Shown here one piece after another: positions 8,643 through 16,832 of a DNA stretch of 64,000 nt; within the stretch, counting starts at the first letter, position 1; every line of letters starts with the position of its first letter. This DNA comes from Ardenticatenaceae bacterium. GTDB lineage: Bacteria > Chloroflexota > Anaerolineae > Promineifilales > Promineifilaceae. Where the stretch lies: NCBI GenBank assembly GCA_020634245.1, contig JACKCC010000014.1:186001-250000 (forward strand), read 5' to 3'. The position numbers and the translations under genes are program-made. The notes below the pieces were generated by a model, which saw nothing but the letters and a program-made list of their open reading frames with translations, did not search any database and was not told the DNA's origin.

Positions 8643-10358
8643 TTAGTCGCTGCTACCGGCGGCCGGCATTGGCCGTCGGATCATATCCGCATTACTCTTT
8701 CCTGGCGCAACCATGGGGTAAACGTTGGTGAACTCTTCTACCTGGAAGTCCAGCAAGAACGGGCCTTCATAAGCCTGAGCCTGTCTAATGGCGTCGTAAA
8801 CCTCTTCTTTTTTAGTCACAGCCCGCGCAGGAATACCATATGCTTCGGCAATCTTGCAAAAATCGGGGTTAAACAGCGGCGTGCCCATGTAGCGTTTGTT
8901 GTAGAACACGTCCTGCCATTGGCGTACCATCCCCAGATAACCGTTATTGATGATGGCGATTTTGATCGGCAGGCGTTCCTGCACGACAGTCGAAAGCTCG
9001 GCCATTGTCATTTGGAAACCGCCGTCACCGGCCACAACCCAGATTTGCTCATCCGGCAAACCCATTTGTGCGCCAATGGCCGAAGGCAGGCCATACCCCA
9101 TCGTGCCCAAACCGCCAGAAGTCAGCAAGCTGCGCCGTTTGGTATGATGATAATATTGAGCTTCCCACATCTGATGCTGGCCGACATCACTGACGACGGT
9201 GGCGTCTCCCTGGTCGGTAGCGTGCCAGAGCTGCTGCATAATGTAAGGGGCCACCAATTCATCTGTTTCCTGGGCCAAAATGTCGCGGTCGCCGGTTTCC
9301 TGTTTCCACTCGGCGATTTGGGCCAACCAGGCTGGATGTTCGTTCTGTTCCACCTGCGGCAGCAGTTCGCGTAGTGTCAACAGCGCATCGCCTACAACTG
9401 GTGTGTCAATGGTGATGTTTTTGCCCATTTCGGCCGGGTCCAGGTCAACGTGGATAATTTTGGCTTTGGGCGCAAACGTTGTGAATGCACCGGTCAATCG
9501 GTCGTCCAGCCGTGCGCCAATGGCGAACATAACGTCGCATTCCTGTAAGGCGTAATTACAATATGCCTCGCCGTGCATACCCCCCCAGCTGAGTGAAAGC
9601 GGATGTGTTGCCGGAAATGCGCCGATGCCTAATAAACTGGTGGCAACGGGGATACTGGCTTTTTCGGCTAGTTGGCGGAGTTCTTTTTCTGCTTTGGCGA
9701 TAGAAACGCCCTGGCCAGCAACGATGACCGGTTGTTTGGCTTCGTTGATCAGGCGGGCGGCGCGGGCGATGGATTCTGTCGCCGGTACGTTTTGATTGGG
9801 GTTATAACCGGGTAAATTAATGCTTTCCGGATATTCGAATTCCATCGATGCCTGGAGAACATCTTTGCAAATATCGACCAGGACAGGGCCAGGGCGGCCG
9901 GTTCTGGCGATGTAAAATGCTTCTTTAATGGCGCTGGGTAGTTCTTTGATGTCGGTGATGAGGTAATTGTGTTTGGTCACCGGCAGGCTGACGCCCTGGA
10001 CATCGGCTTCTTGGAACCCGTCGCGCCCTAACAGGCTGGTGGGTACCTGCCCGGTAATGGCTACCACGGGGACAGAGTCCATGTTGGCTGTGGCCAGCCC
10101 GGTGATGAGATTGGTCGCGCCTGGGCCGGATGTGGCGACGCAAACGCCAACCCGTCCTGTAGCCCGCGCATAACCATCGGCCATGTGGGACGCGCCTTGC
10201 TCGTGGGTTACCAGGACGTGATGAATCGGATATTCGTATTTGGCCAGGTCGTCGTAGGCGGGGAGAATGGCCCCGCCCGGCAGACCGAAGACTACCTCTA
10301 CGCCTTCACGCATGAGGCTTTCCCAAATGATTTGACCACCGGTCTTTTTCTCGCTCAT
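8643..10358 (-). CDS. ilvB: Acetolactate synthase large (catalytic) subunit
   Basis: Thiamine diphosphate enzyme making acetolactate and acetohydroxybutyrate. 571 residues in three domains: the N-terminal PYR domain with the catalytic Glu in LVTHEQGASHMADGYARATG, a central FAD-fold domain, and the C-terminal PP domain with GDGGFQMTMAELSTVVQ through INNGYLGMVRQWQ. First structural gene of the operon, with GAGGAGAAT upstream of its ATG. Expression is probably controlled by the leader peptide and terminators lying upstream on the same strand. Confidence 0.97.
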   Translation of the reverse strand: MSEKKTGGQIIWESLMREGVEVVFGLPGGAILPAYDDLAKYEYPIHHVLVTHEQGASHMADGYARATGRVGVCVATSGPGATNLITGLATANMDSVPVVAITGQVPTSLLGRDGFQEADVQGVSLPVTKHNYLITDIKELPSAIKEAFYIARTGRPGPVLVDICKDVLQASMEFEYPESINLPGYNPNQNVPATESIARAARLINEAKQPVIVAGQGVSIAKAEKELRQLAEKASIPVATSLLGIGAFPATHPLSLSWGGMHGEAYCNYALQECDVMFAIGARLDDRLTGAFTTFAPKAKIIHVDLDPAEMGKNITIDTPVVGDALLTLRELLPQVEQNEHPAWLAQIAEWKQETGDRDILAQETDELVAPYIMQQLWHATDQGDATVVSDVGQHQMWEAQYYHHTKRRSLLTSGGLGTMGYGLPSAIGAQMGLPDEQIWVVAGDGGFQMTMAELSTVVQERLPIKIAIINNGYLGMVRQWQDVFYNKRYMGTPLFNPDFCKIAEAYGIPARAVTKKEEVYDAIRQAQAYEGPFLLDFQVEEFTNVYPMVAPGKSNADMIRRPMPAAGSSD

Positions 10359-10377
10359 AAGATTCTCCTCTTTTTTA

Positions 10378-10593
10378 TTATCGGTATGGGTGGAATCGGT
10401 GATTATGGGTGACGCGGATGGGCTGTAGGGCTGCTACGGCCGTATCACCGCGTCCGTACAAACAAAAAAGCAGAAAACGCATCCAGGTGGTTTTCTGCTT
10501 TACGAAAACAGGGTAGGGGAAACGACTACCGGCCATAGAGCGGCTGGCGGCCATTGTCTGATAACATTGATGAGATGAATAATGTTTTTTCAT
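10378..10593 (-). CDS. Short ORF between the ilv attenuator and ilvB
   Basis: A 71-codon frame beginning MKKHYSSHQCYQTMAASRS, with a good GGAG site seven bases before the ATG. It starts just after the first terminator, reads through the second terminator hairpin, and stops about 20 bp before ilvB. It resembles no protein family I know and its C-terminal half looks like untranslated-leader sequence. It could be a second regulatory reading frame whose translation disrupts the second hairpin, or chance. Stated as possible only. Confidence 0.35.
   Translation of the reverse strand: MKKHYSSHQCYQTMAASRSMAGSRFPYPVFVKQKTTWMRFLLFCLYGRGDTAVAALQPIRVTHNHRFHPYR
10461..10502 (-). terminator. Second intrinsic terminator in the ilv leader
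   Basis: On the minus strand an 11 bp stem (AAGCAGAAAAC with GTTTTCTGCTT) around an 11-base loop is followed by a T-run. It lies about 100 bases before the ilvB start, so transcription must pass it for the operon to be expressed. Confidence 0.8.
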
Positions 10594-10610
10594 AAGTCTG
10601 CTCCAGAAAA

Positions 10611-10636
10611 CAAAAAAACCGCCCTGCTGGGCGGTT
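10611..10636 (-). terminator. ilv attenuator terminator
   Basis: On the minus strand AACCGCCC, loop AGCA, GGGCGGTT and a run of seven T. It begins about 30 bases after the stop codon of the leader peptide gene. The sequence CCCAGCAGGGC within it can instead pair with GCCTGTTGGG (plus positions 10670-10679), the end of the leader peptide gene, with one bulged G. That gives a mutually exclusive antiterminator. Confidence 0.88.
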
Positions 10637-10666
10637 ATGTGTTGACTTACTCTTGTAGTTCGTCCA

Positions 10667-10753
10667 TTACCCAACAGGCATTTCCCTCTTGTTTAAGACA
10701 ACAAGAAGAAGGCTAATCAGGCTAATAATAAGGACAAAACTGTTAATTATCAT
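10667..10753 (-). CDS. ilv operon leader peptide (attenuator), 28 residues
   Basis: A 29-codon gene too short for ordinary gene calling. Of 28 residues, 14 are Ile, Leu or Val, including a run of Leu-Leu-Leu-Val-Val-Leu encoded by CTT CTT CTT GTT GTC TTA. This is the hallmark of transcription attenuation in branched-chain amino acid operons. Its last sense codons overlap the segment that can pair with the downstream terminator. Ribosome stalling at the Ile/Leu/Val codons would leave that segment free to form the antiterminator; a ribosome reaching the stop would cover it and let the terminator form. The ribosome site (GGAAAAAG) is modest. Confidence 0.88.
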   Translation of the reverse strand: MIINSFVLIISLISLLLVVLNKREMPVG

Positions 10754-10855
10754 TTGACTTTTTCCAGGCGCTTTATGGGCGCGATGGACTCAAGTATATG
10801 AGTTTGGCGCAACTGTCGTCTATGGTCAAAATTGCCATAAGAATACAGTGTTTAC

Positions 10856-10883
10856 ATTGTACGACTTGCACAATTTTATGCAA
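10856..10883 (-). promoter_or_regulatory. Candidate promoter of the ilv operon
   Basis: On the minus strand TTGCAT, a 16-base spacer, and TACAAT, a reasonable sigma-70-like match about 100 bases before the leader peptide ATG. It is the best match in the leader by eye, without experimental support. Confidence 0.4.
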
Positions 10884-10910
10884 GAGAAAAATAAACCAAT
10901 TTGGTTATTT

Positions 10911-11086
10911 CCCATAAATGCCCAAAGAGGATGATCCCTGACGGTATCACCCTCTTTGGATTCCCACTATTTCCCACTGAACCGCGCATTTCTGCACAAG
11001 TCCCCAATAGTATAAAAATTCGTACGCTGTAAATCTACGGGTAAGTTGCTAGAAAAGTTGATGTTGCAACTTGTCAAAAATGTACA
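10911..11086. repeat. 176 bp direct repeat, copy 1
   Basis: Nearly identical to 11136-11311 at a constant offset of 225 bases; the first ~90 bases differ at one or two positions, the rest diverge slowly. It contains a long hairpin: CCAAAGAGG-A-TGAT and ATCA-C-CCTCTTTGG, perfect on the minus-strand RNA if one G-U pair is allowed. No open reading frame of note. Confidence 0.9.
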
Positions 11087-11135
11087 GAGGAGCCTGTGTT
11101 GGTGTAAATACTGAGGTGGTTAAAATGCGTACTCC

Positions 11136-11311
11136 CCTATAAATGCCCAAAGAGGATGATCCCTGACGGTATCACCCTCTTTGGATTCCCACTATTTCCC
11201 ACTGAACCGCGCATTTCTGCACAAGTCTCTATTAGTATAAAAATTCGTACGCTGTAAATCTACGGGCAAGTTGCTACAAAAGTTATTATTGCTACCTGTA
11301 AAAAGTGTACA
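11136..11311. repeat. 176 bp direct repeat, copy 2
   Basis: Second copy of the 10911 repeat, with the same hairpin fully conserved. It lies upstream of the ilv promoter region and downstream of the DUF5107 gene. The remaining bases between 10754 and 11411 hold nothing else I recognise. Confidence 0.9.
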
Positions 11312-11411
11312 AGTGACGCTTTGTGAAGGGGGTCGGGGGAACGGCCGTTGCTGTTTTCTCCACTACACTTTTGTATGCCGATTGCATTAATTTTCATCTT
11401 GACCGTTTTCA

Positions 11412-12896
11412 TCACGGAACAAGACCGGTTTCGATGAGGGAAACGGCCATTTCATCTACCAACCGCAATCCCAACGTCCCATCCAGGCCGGACGGCCGTT
11501 CCCAATTTGTCAAAAATGGCAGGCCGGGCGATAGAGTGACGGGCCAGGTTTGGGCCGGGCTGTTATTGACGTAGAGGGTGATGGTGCCTGTTGTAACGGC
11601 CGTTACCGCTGCCCCAATCTCCGCCCCACTCCCTGTATCTGTCAGCCGTACGGCTGCCTGTTCGTTGGCTTTTTGGAAGCCGCCGATTCCGGCCACCGGA
11701 TACCATTTCTCCGTCCAGGTGATGGTTTGGCCGGCGTTTAGCGATGTGTAGGTCCAGAAATCGGCCGTGACGCCGCTGCCCCACATTTCCACATAATTGC
11801 TATCGTCGTCTGTCCACAAACTAGAACTTAGAGTATCTGGCCCGAAGAATTTGTGGCCGGGAACCAGCGCCGGATCGAAGGTGCGCACCACGCCTTGATC
11901 CCATTTATGATCGTAAATGCCAGTGAAACCGTCGGTTACCTCCGGGGCAAAGAAGCCAATCCAGCCGTTCCAGTTGTCGTACCAGCTCAGGTTACGGCCG
12001 TTATACACCGGCCAGCTAATCACCGATTGTTCGCCCGGCAAATTGGGATCGCCTTCGGAGTGGATGATGATCTGGCTGGCGGGCACGATGAATTCAGTCT
12101 GGTTGGAGGTGTGGTTGTCGTCCAGGGCGATCATCGCGTTCAGCCAGTATTGATAGGTGTGGGAAACGGCCGTGTCATTTTGCACCCAGGGTTCAATCGT
12201 CATGTAAGCATGGTCGGCGTCCAGTGAAATCGTAAAGCCTACTTCCATGTCTGTCTGGTCTTCCATGTCGCTGACGGTAATGAAAACGGTGTCGGTTAGT
12301 GTTTGCGTGCTGGCCGTCCAGGGGCGGTACTCATTTAAACCATGCTCATCGGTCGGGAAGGCCCATTCGATGCCGCCGGAGGCCAGCCACCAGCCGCGCC
12401 AGCCCCACGCCGTCGGTTTGAGCACCGGGTTGTTGTAGAGCAACTGCCGGCCGGTTATTTTGTCCTGCCATTGGTACAGGCGTCCACCCAATTCTGGCAA
12501 AACGGTCAGCGAGACGTAACGGTTTTGCAGTGTAATGGCCTGGAAGACGCGGTCAATCTTTGGTTTTTGGAAAACGCAGTCGTGGTTAATGCGCGGGTAA
12601 GGATAAACAAAATCACCCGGATCGGTTGGCCTCAGACAATCGGGATGGTCATACTGATAAGACGAAATGGTGATGGTTGATTGTTCGATCCAGGGTGTGA
12701 CGGGATAAATGGGTGTGGGGCCGGGTGTTGGCGTGGGTGTTGGTGTCGCGTCTGTTTTTTCGACCAGAGGCAAATAGGTATCGTGTTCGGGTGTAACGGT
12801 TACGCCGATGGCGGAAAGCATAACTTGTTGGGTGGAGACGAAGATTGCTAGAACGGCCGTTACAACTAAACCAATAATGAGAATACGGTTACGCAT
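11412..12896 (-). CDS. Secreted or membrane-anchored DUF5107 protein
   Basis: 494 residues. An N-terminal hydrophobic segment (about residues 4-24, ILIIGLVVTAVLAIFVS) after Arg-Asn-Arg acts as signal or anchor. A low-complexity Thr-Pro linker follows (TPTPTPTPGPTP, about 51-62). The body has the DUF5107 signature NRYVSLTVLPELGGRLYQW and GWRGWWLASGGIEWAFP, a fold related to aldose epimerases/galactose mutarotases. It is therefore probably an extracytoplasmic carbohydrate-binding or processing protein; substrate unknown. The usual TPR tail of many DUF5107 proteins is absent. Confidence 0.8.
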   Translation of the reverse strand: MRNRILIIGLVVTAVLAIFVSTQQVMLSAIGVTVTPEHDTYLPLVEKTDATPTPTPTPGPTPIYPVTPWIEQSTITISSYQYDHPDCLRPTDPGDFVYPYPRINHDCVFQKPKIDRVFQAITLQNRYVSLTVLPELGGRLYQWQDKITGRQLLYNNPVLKPTAWGWRGWWLASGGIEWAFPTDEHGLNEYRPWTASTQTLTDTVFITVSDMEDQTDMEVGFTISLDADHAYMTIEPWVQNDTAVSHTYQYWLNAMIALDDNHTSNQTEFIVPASQIIIHSEGDPNLPGEQSVISWPVYNGRNLSWYDNWNGWIGFFAPEVTDGFTGIYDHKWDQGVVRTFDPALVPGHKFFGPDTLSSSLWTDDDSNYVEMWGSGVTADFWTYTSLNAGQTITWTEKWYPVAGIGGFQKANEQAAVRLTDTGSGAEIGAAVTAVTTGTITLYVNNSPAQTWPVTLSPGLPFLTNWERPSGLDGTLGLRLVDEMAVSLIETGLVP

Positions 12897-12968
12897 GTTC
12901 CATCTCCTTTCCGGTACGGAACGTCCATATCCTCATTATTGAGGTTGTGAATCAGATTGTCAATGGGA

Positions 12969-13775
12969 TCAGGCGGGGGGGGATACGGCCGTTACCTGCT
13001 CCCGATATTGCTTTGTAATCGGATGATTTTCACCCAGCAGGGCAAACAGGCTGTCGATCACCTGAAGCGTGTATGATTGATCGATGTCTTCGCCGGCACC
13101 CAACGCCGTCAGCAGTTGGGCCAATGCCTGATCTGGCTTGCGCTGTCGCAGAGCGTTGGCGGCAGCCTGATAAGCACGATCAAGCGCTTCCAGGCCGGTC
13201 AGACCATCGCCATCTTCCATGTCAAAAAGAAAGCGGGCCAACGGAAAAAGCGTGTTGGCAGTATTCTCTTCATTGCCCGGTGGAAAATTATCCAGGAGAA
13301 TAAACGCCTCAAAACCACGCCCTTTTTTCAAGTGTTGTTCGGCTTGCTTTATGCGTTGGGCGGGTGTGTTGCTGCCCTTAATTGCTGGTGGTGGGGGTGG
13401 AGTTTTGATTTGTTTAGCAATGAAACGCCGCACCAAACCCATGGGCATGGCTCCGGTGAACTCATCCACTACCTGCCCGTTGCGAAACATTTTGACGTTG
13501 GGGATGCTTTGGATGCTGTATTTAACGGCCGTACGCCGATTATTTTCCGTGTTCAGTTTGGCCAGGATGAATTCGCCATCTGGTTCCTCAGCCAGTTTTT
13601 CCAGCACCGGCCCTAATTGGCGGCAGGGCATGCACCACTCAGCCCAAAAATCGACCAGAACCGGCGATTTGTAGGAGCGGCGAATTACTTGTTGTTCAAA
13701 ATTAGCGTCACTGACATCAATAATCGCTGCACGGCGGGCGGCCTTATCTTTCTTGAAGAATGAAAATAATTTCAT
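12969..13775 (-). CDS. Thioredoxin-domain protein with TPR-like tail (CnoX/YbbN type)
   Basis: 268 residues from the ATG at 13775, which has AAGGA five bases upstream; the frame runs 27 codons further without a site. The thioredoxin domain (about 18-125) has VLVDFWAEWCMPCRQLGPVL with a CMPC redox pair and SIQSIPNVKMF with the cis-proline. The C-terminal half is helical with repeats of the kind seen in YbbN/CnoX, which link thioredoxin to chaperones. Probably cytoplasmic, as there is no signal peptide. The redox-active CXXC is intact. Confidence 0.85.
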   Translation of the reverse strand: MKLFSFFKKDKAARRAAIIDVSDANFEQQVIRRSYKSPVLVDFWAEWCMPCRQLGPVLEKLAEEPDGEFILAKLNTENNRRTAVKYSIQSIPNVKMFRNGQVVDEFTGAMPMGLVRRFIAKQIKTPPPPPAIKGSNTPAQRIKQAEQHLKKGRGFEAFILLDNFPPGNEENTANTLFPLARFLFDMEDGDGLTGLEALDRAYQAAANALRQRKPDQALAQLLTALGAGEDIDQSYTLQVIDSLFALLGENHPITKQYREQVTAVSPPA

Positions 13776-13851
13776 GGGAGTCCTTTTTGTGTCGAAGTTG
13801 TCTACTCCCATTAGATGAGATAGCCGCGTTTTGGTTACACAGCAAGTGTTT

Positions 13852-13912
13852 AGCATCTCAGCTTGTCAGCATTTCAGCTTTTTGCCGACTGGCTAACTGG
13901 CGACCCGGCTGT
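13852..13912. repeat. Tandem-repeat palindrome, cagctt/cagcat family
   Basis: Degenerate CAGC(T/A)T units (AGCATCTCAGCTTGTCAGC) followed by GACTGGCTAACTGGCGAC-type units. It abuts the stop codon of the DadA-like gene. Related to 22070. The palindrome is weaker than most others. Confidence 0.55.
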
Positions 13913-15163
13913 TCAGGCGCTGAATCTTTCTACATGGAAGGGAGCGGGGTCGAGAGACGGCCGTTTCCCCAGCACTAGTTCCGCTGCCACCTGTCCCGTA
14001 ATCGGCCCCATGGAGAGGCCGAGCATGGCGTGGCCGGTGGCGGCAATCAGGTTGTCGTACTGGCGGGAGCGGCCGACGTAGGGCAGTCCATCCGGCGTAC
14101 AGGGGCGCATGCCGCTCCATATTTCCACCGGTTCCGGCATGTTGGCGGAAACAAGATAGGCATTGGCTGCGTCTTGGATGGCCTGCACCCGCCGCCGGTT
14201 GATGGAAAAATCAAACCCGGCCAGTTCCAGCGTACCGGCCAGGCGCAAATTTGGCCCCATCGGTGTGACGGCGACGCGCGCTTCGCCCAGGTAAAGCGGC
14301 ATTTGCGGAGATGGCGCCGGTTGTCTGCCAGTAATGCTGTATCCTTTAGCGGGCTGCATGGGAATGTGGAGGTTGAGATCGCGGGTTACGGCCGTTGACC
14401 AGGCTCCGGCAGCCAAAACAACTTCTTTGATTTCTCTGCTGCCGTTGGTGGTGTTGAGGGTGGTGATACGGCCGTTTTCCACCTCAAACCCCATCACTTC
14501 GGTCTGGGTGAGGATGGTTGCACCATAGGCTTGCGCCGCCTGTGCCAGCCCACGTACAAACAAATCAGGCGCGATGTGGGCGTCTTCCGGGCTGTAAATG
14601 CCGCCAATCACGTCGGGGTGCACGGCCGTTTCCAATTCCCGCGCCTCATCTCCATTCAACACCGACATCGCTAGCCCAAACCGCTGCAAGATGGCGGCTT
14701 CATGCTGACCTTCGGCAAAGCCTTTTTCTGTCTTATACAAAATCATGCTGCCCTTTTGGGCAAAGTGGCAGTCCAGTTTTTCTTGCTCGATTAGTTGAGG
14801 GAACAAAGCCAGACTGGCCCGCTGCCAATCGCGTAGCAGGGGAACGGCCGTGTCAAACGACTTCTGATTACAAAACGACTGGAACCGCCACAGCCAAGAG
14901 ACAAGATCTTTGTCCAGGCGCGGTTTGATGTAAAACGGGCTGGCTGCATCCAGCAGCCATTTTAGCCCCTGGGTGAGGACGCCTGGCGCTGGAATCGGCG
15001 TGGAGTGACCGGGGCAGATGAAGCCGGCGTTTCCACTGGAACTGCCCGCGCCAATTTCACCTTTTTCAATAAGGGTAACTGGAACGCCAGATCGGGCTAA
15101 AAAGTAGGCGGTGCTAACGCCAATAATCCCCCCGCCGATAATAACAACATCGTCTTGCGCCAT
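13913..15163 (-). CDS. FAD-dependent amino acid oxidoreductase, DadA-like
   Basis: 416 residues. The N-terminal dinucleotide fold has VVIIGGGIIGVSTAYFLARS and the acidic strand end TLIEKGEIGAGSSSGNAGF, as in D-amino acid dehydrogenase small subunits and glycine oxidases (DAO family). The C-terminal block IWSGMRPCTPDGLPYVGRS and ATGHAMLGLSMGPITG complete the FAD site. It probably oxidises a D-amino acid, hydroxyproline or sarcosine-like substrate; which one cannot be told. It begins one base after the end of the PucR-family gene, so the regulator and enzyme are co-transcribed. Confidence 0.88.
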   Translation of the reverse strand: MAQDDVVIIGGGIIGVSTAYFLARSGVPVTLIEKGEIGAGSSSGNAGFICPGHSTPIPAPGVLTQGLKWLLDAASPFYIKPRLDKDLVSWLWRFQSFCNQKSFDTAVPLLRDWQRASLALFPQLIEQEKLDCHFAQKGSMILYKTEKGFAEGQHEAAILQRFGLAMSVLNGDEARELETAVHPDVIGGIYSPEDAHIAPDLFVRGLAQAAQAYGATILTQTEVMGFEVENGRITTLNTTNGSREIKEVVLAAGAWSTAVTRDLNLHIPMQPAKGYSITGRQPAPSPQMPLYLGEARVAVTPMGPNLRLAGTLELAGFDFSINRRRVQAIQDAANAYLVSANMPEPVEIWSGMRPCTPDGLPYVGRSRQYDNLIAATGHAMLGLSMGPITGQVAAELVLGKRPSLDPAPFHVERFSA

Positions 15164-15164
15164 G

Positions 15165-16811
15165 TCATGACTCTGGCTGTAGCTGCCATAATTTGAGAGC
15201 TAACTGCAATGCCAGGCGCATGTTGGCCTGTTCGAGGTCCTGCCCGGTTAGCTCTTTGATACGCTCTAGCCGGTACAGGAGAGTGTTGCGGTGGATGAAC
15301 AGGGATTCGGCCGTCTGGCTGATGTTGCCATGATGGTCAAAATAGGCATCAATAGTTTGCACCAGGCTGCTGCGATGCTGAGCATCATATTCCACCAGGG
15401 GGCCAATGACGTGTTGGGTGAACTGCCGAACAACTTCAATATCTTCGAGTTGGCCCAGTAGTTGGTAAACACCCAGCCCATGAAAATCGACGACGTGATT
15501 TAATTTCAGTCGTTCACCTAATTCCATGGCTTGCAGCGCTTCTTGATAAACGCGCGGCCAATCGGACAGCCGCATGGCTGGCCCGCTGGCGCCGCTGATG
15601 AGATGAGCGTCGGGGAATTCGTTGGTTGTTTCTTCGTAAATGCGGCGGCCCAGACTGTGAGCGGCTTCCATATCTTCGTTGTGTTTGAGGGTCTGGAAGA
15701 TGCATACGTGCTGATCGCCGTAGACATGAACCAGGGTGGAGCGGTTGTGATTGGCCAGGACCCAGTTTACGGCCGTTTCCAACCGCCGCATCGAGGGTGT
15801 ATCAGCCCCGGCCCAGCTAAACGTCATAATGGCATGAGGCAGGCTGGTATCATGATCCAGCCGTCCGGCCAGCCGCTCGATCTCTTTTTTGGGCAGAGAC
15901 CCCGAAAGAACGCCTTCCAGAAAATCACCACGCAGTGCCTTGCGGGCTTCGCTAACGGCTTTTGCTTTGGCCATTTCCAGCGCAAAAGCGGCCGCGCCAT
16001 GCTCAACCGCCAAACTATCCAAAAAATCCAGATCGTCGGCCGGGCCAACGACGGACAGGTAACCGCGCGCCCGGTCGCCGGAAATGATCGGGCTGATAAG
16101 GCGGCCCATATTTTCTATGGGCAGGAGCTGCTGCCAGTAACTTTGCCGGGCTTTGGCCGCTGCTTTACGATTGCGCAGCAAGGCAGGCAATTCGTCCCGC
16201 TTGGTTAGTATTTCGGCAAGCTGTGACAAATCGATATCTGTGTTGCGCGGTGAACTCAGGGCCTGAATTTCCAGCCGTTTATCTTGCACGATGACGATCT
16301 TGCCGGTGAGGTTGGCCATAACGTCGGTCATCGCTGACAGGCTTTGCCCTTCGCGCGACATCTCCGATAGTTTGCGGTAAAGCTGCATGCCGCGTTCACT
16401 GGTGGCCGTCTGCCGATCAATCAGCAATGCAGCGATGGCGCGATGGGTTTCGCGGATGGAGGTTCCTGTAGGTGTTACCAGCAGCGGTACATCCAGTTCG
16501 TTTGCTTTACGGCTAAATGCATCCGGCAAAGGCTGGAAAGCCAACAATCCGGCGATGCCGATTTCGCCTAGGGATTGCAATTTTATTAGCATCTGCTCGG
16601 TTGTTGCCTGCCCTTGTACGATGGGGGGCAGCAAGACCAAATCGCCGGCACGGGCTTGATCGGGAAGTTCATCCCAATCAGTTAGTAGTACGACCCAGAG
16701 AACATTGTGACGGGTTTGTTTGGCTCCGGCCATAACGGCCGTATCCAATGGCAGCGCCAGCCGCAGAATGTCACCAATATTTACTTCAGTCGGGAGTGAG
16801 TTGTTTGTCAT
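15165..16811 (-). CDS. PucR-family transcriptional regulator
   Basis: 548 residues. The N-terminal part (about 10-125) matches the purine catabolism regulator-like PucR domain (IGDILRLALPLDTAVMAGA). A middle GGDEF-like region follows, and the C-terminal PucR HTH is clear: YFDHHGNISQTAESLFIHRN followed by TLLYRLERIKELTG. Such proteins usually activate neighbouring catabolic genes in response to a metabolite. The tight linkage to the oxidoreductase gene downstream suggests that gene is the target. Confidence 0.92.
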   Translation of the reverse strand: MTNNSLPTEVNIGDILRLALPLDTAVMAGAKQTRHNVLWVVLLTDWDELPDQARAGDLVLLPPIVQGQATTEQMLIKLQSLGEIGIAGLLAFQPLPDAFSRKANELDVPLLVTPTGTSIRETHRAIAALLIDRQTATSERGMQLYRKLSEMSREGQSLSAMTDVMANLTGKIVIVQDKRLEIQALSSPRNTDIDLSQLAEILTKRDELPALLRNRKAAAKARQSYWQQLLPIENMGRLISPIISGDRARGYLSVVGPADDLDFLDSLAVEHGAAAFALEMAKAKAVSEARKALRGDFLEGVLSGSLPKKEIERLAGRLDHDTSLPHAIMTFSWAGADTPSMRRLETAVNWVLANHNRSTLVHVYGDQHVCIFQTLKHNEDMEAAHSLGRRIYEETTNEFPDAHLISGASGPAMRLSDWPRVYQEALQAMELGERLKLNHVVDFHGLGVYQLLGQLEDIEVVRQFTQHVIGPLVEYDAQHRSSLVQTIDAYFDHHGNISQTAESLFIHRNTLLYRLERIKELTGQDLEQANMRLALQLALKLWQLQPES

Positions 16812-16832
16812 ATCAATCTACGCTTGTGTGGT

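Noticed and set aside
10378..10753. T-box riboswitch in the ilv leader
   Set aside because: No T-box consensus or specifier loop seen; the leader peptide and antiterminator explain the region better.
10911..11311. MraZ-type boxes (TGGGA spaced by five bases) in the duplicated block
   Set aside because: Two TGGGN-N5-TGGGN pairs occur on the minus strand, but no third repeat and no division (dcw) genes lie nearby; chance or incidental to the hairpin.
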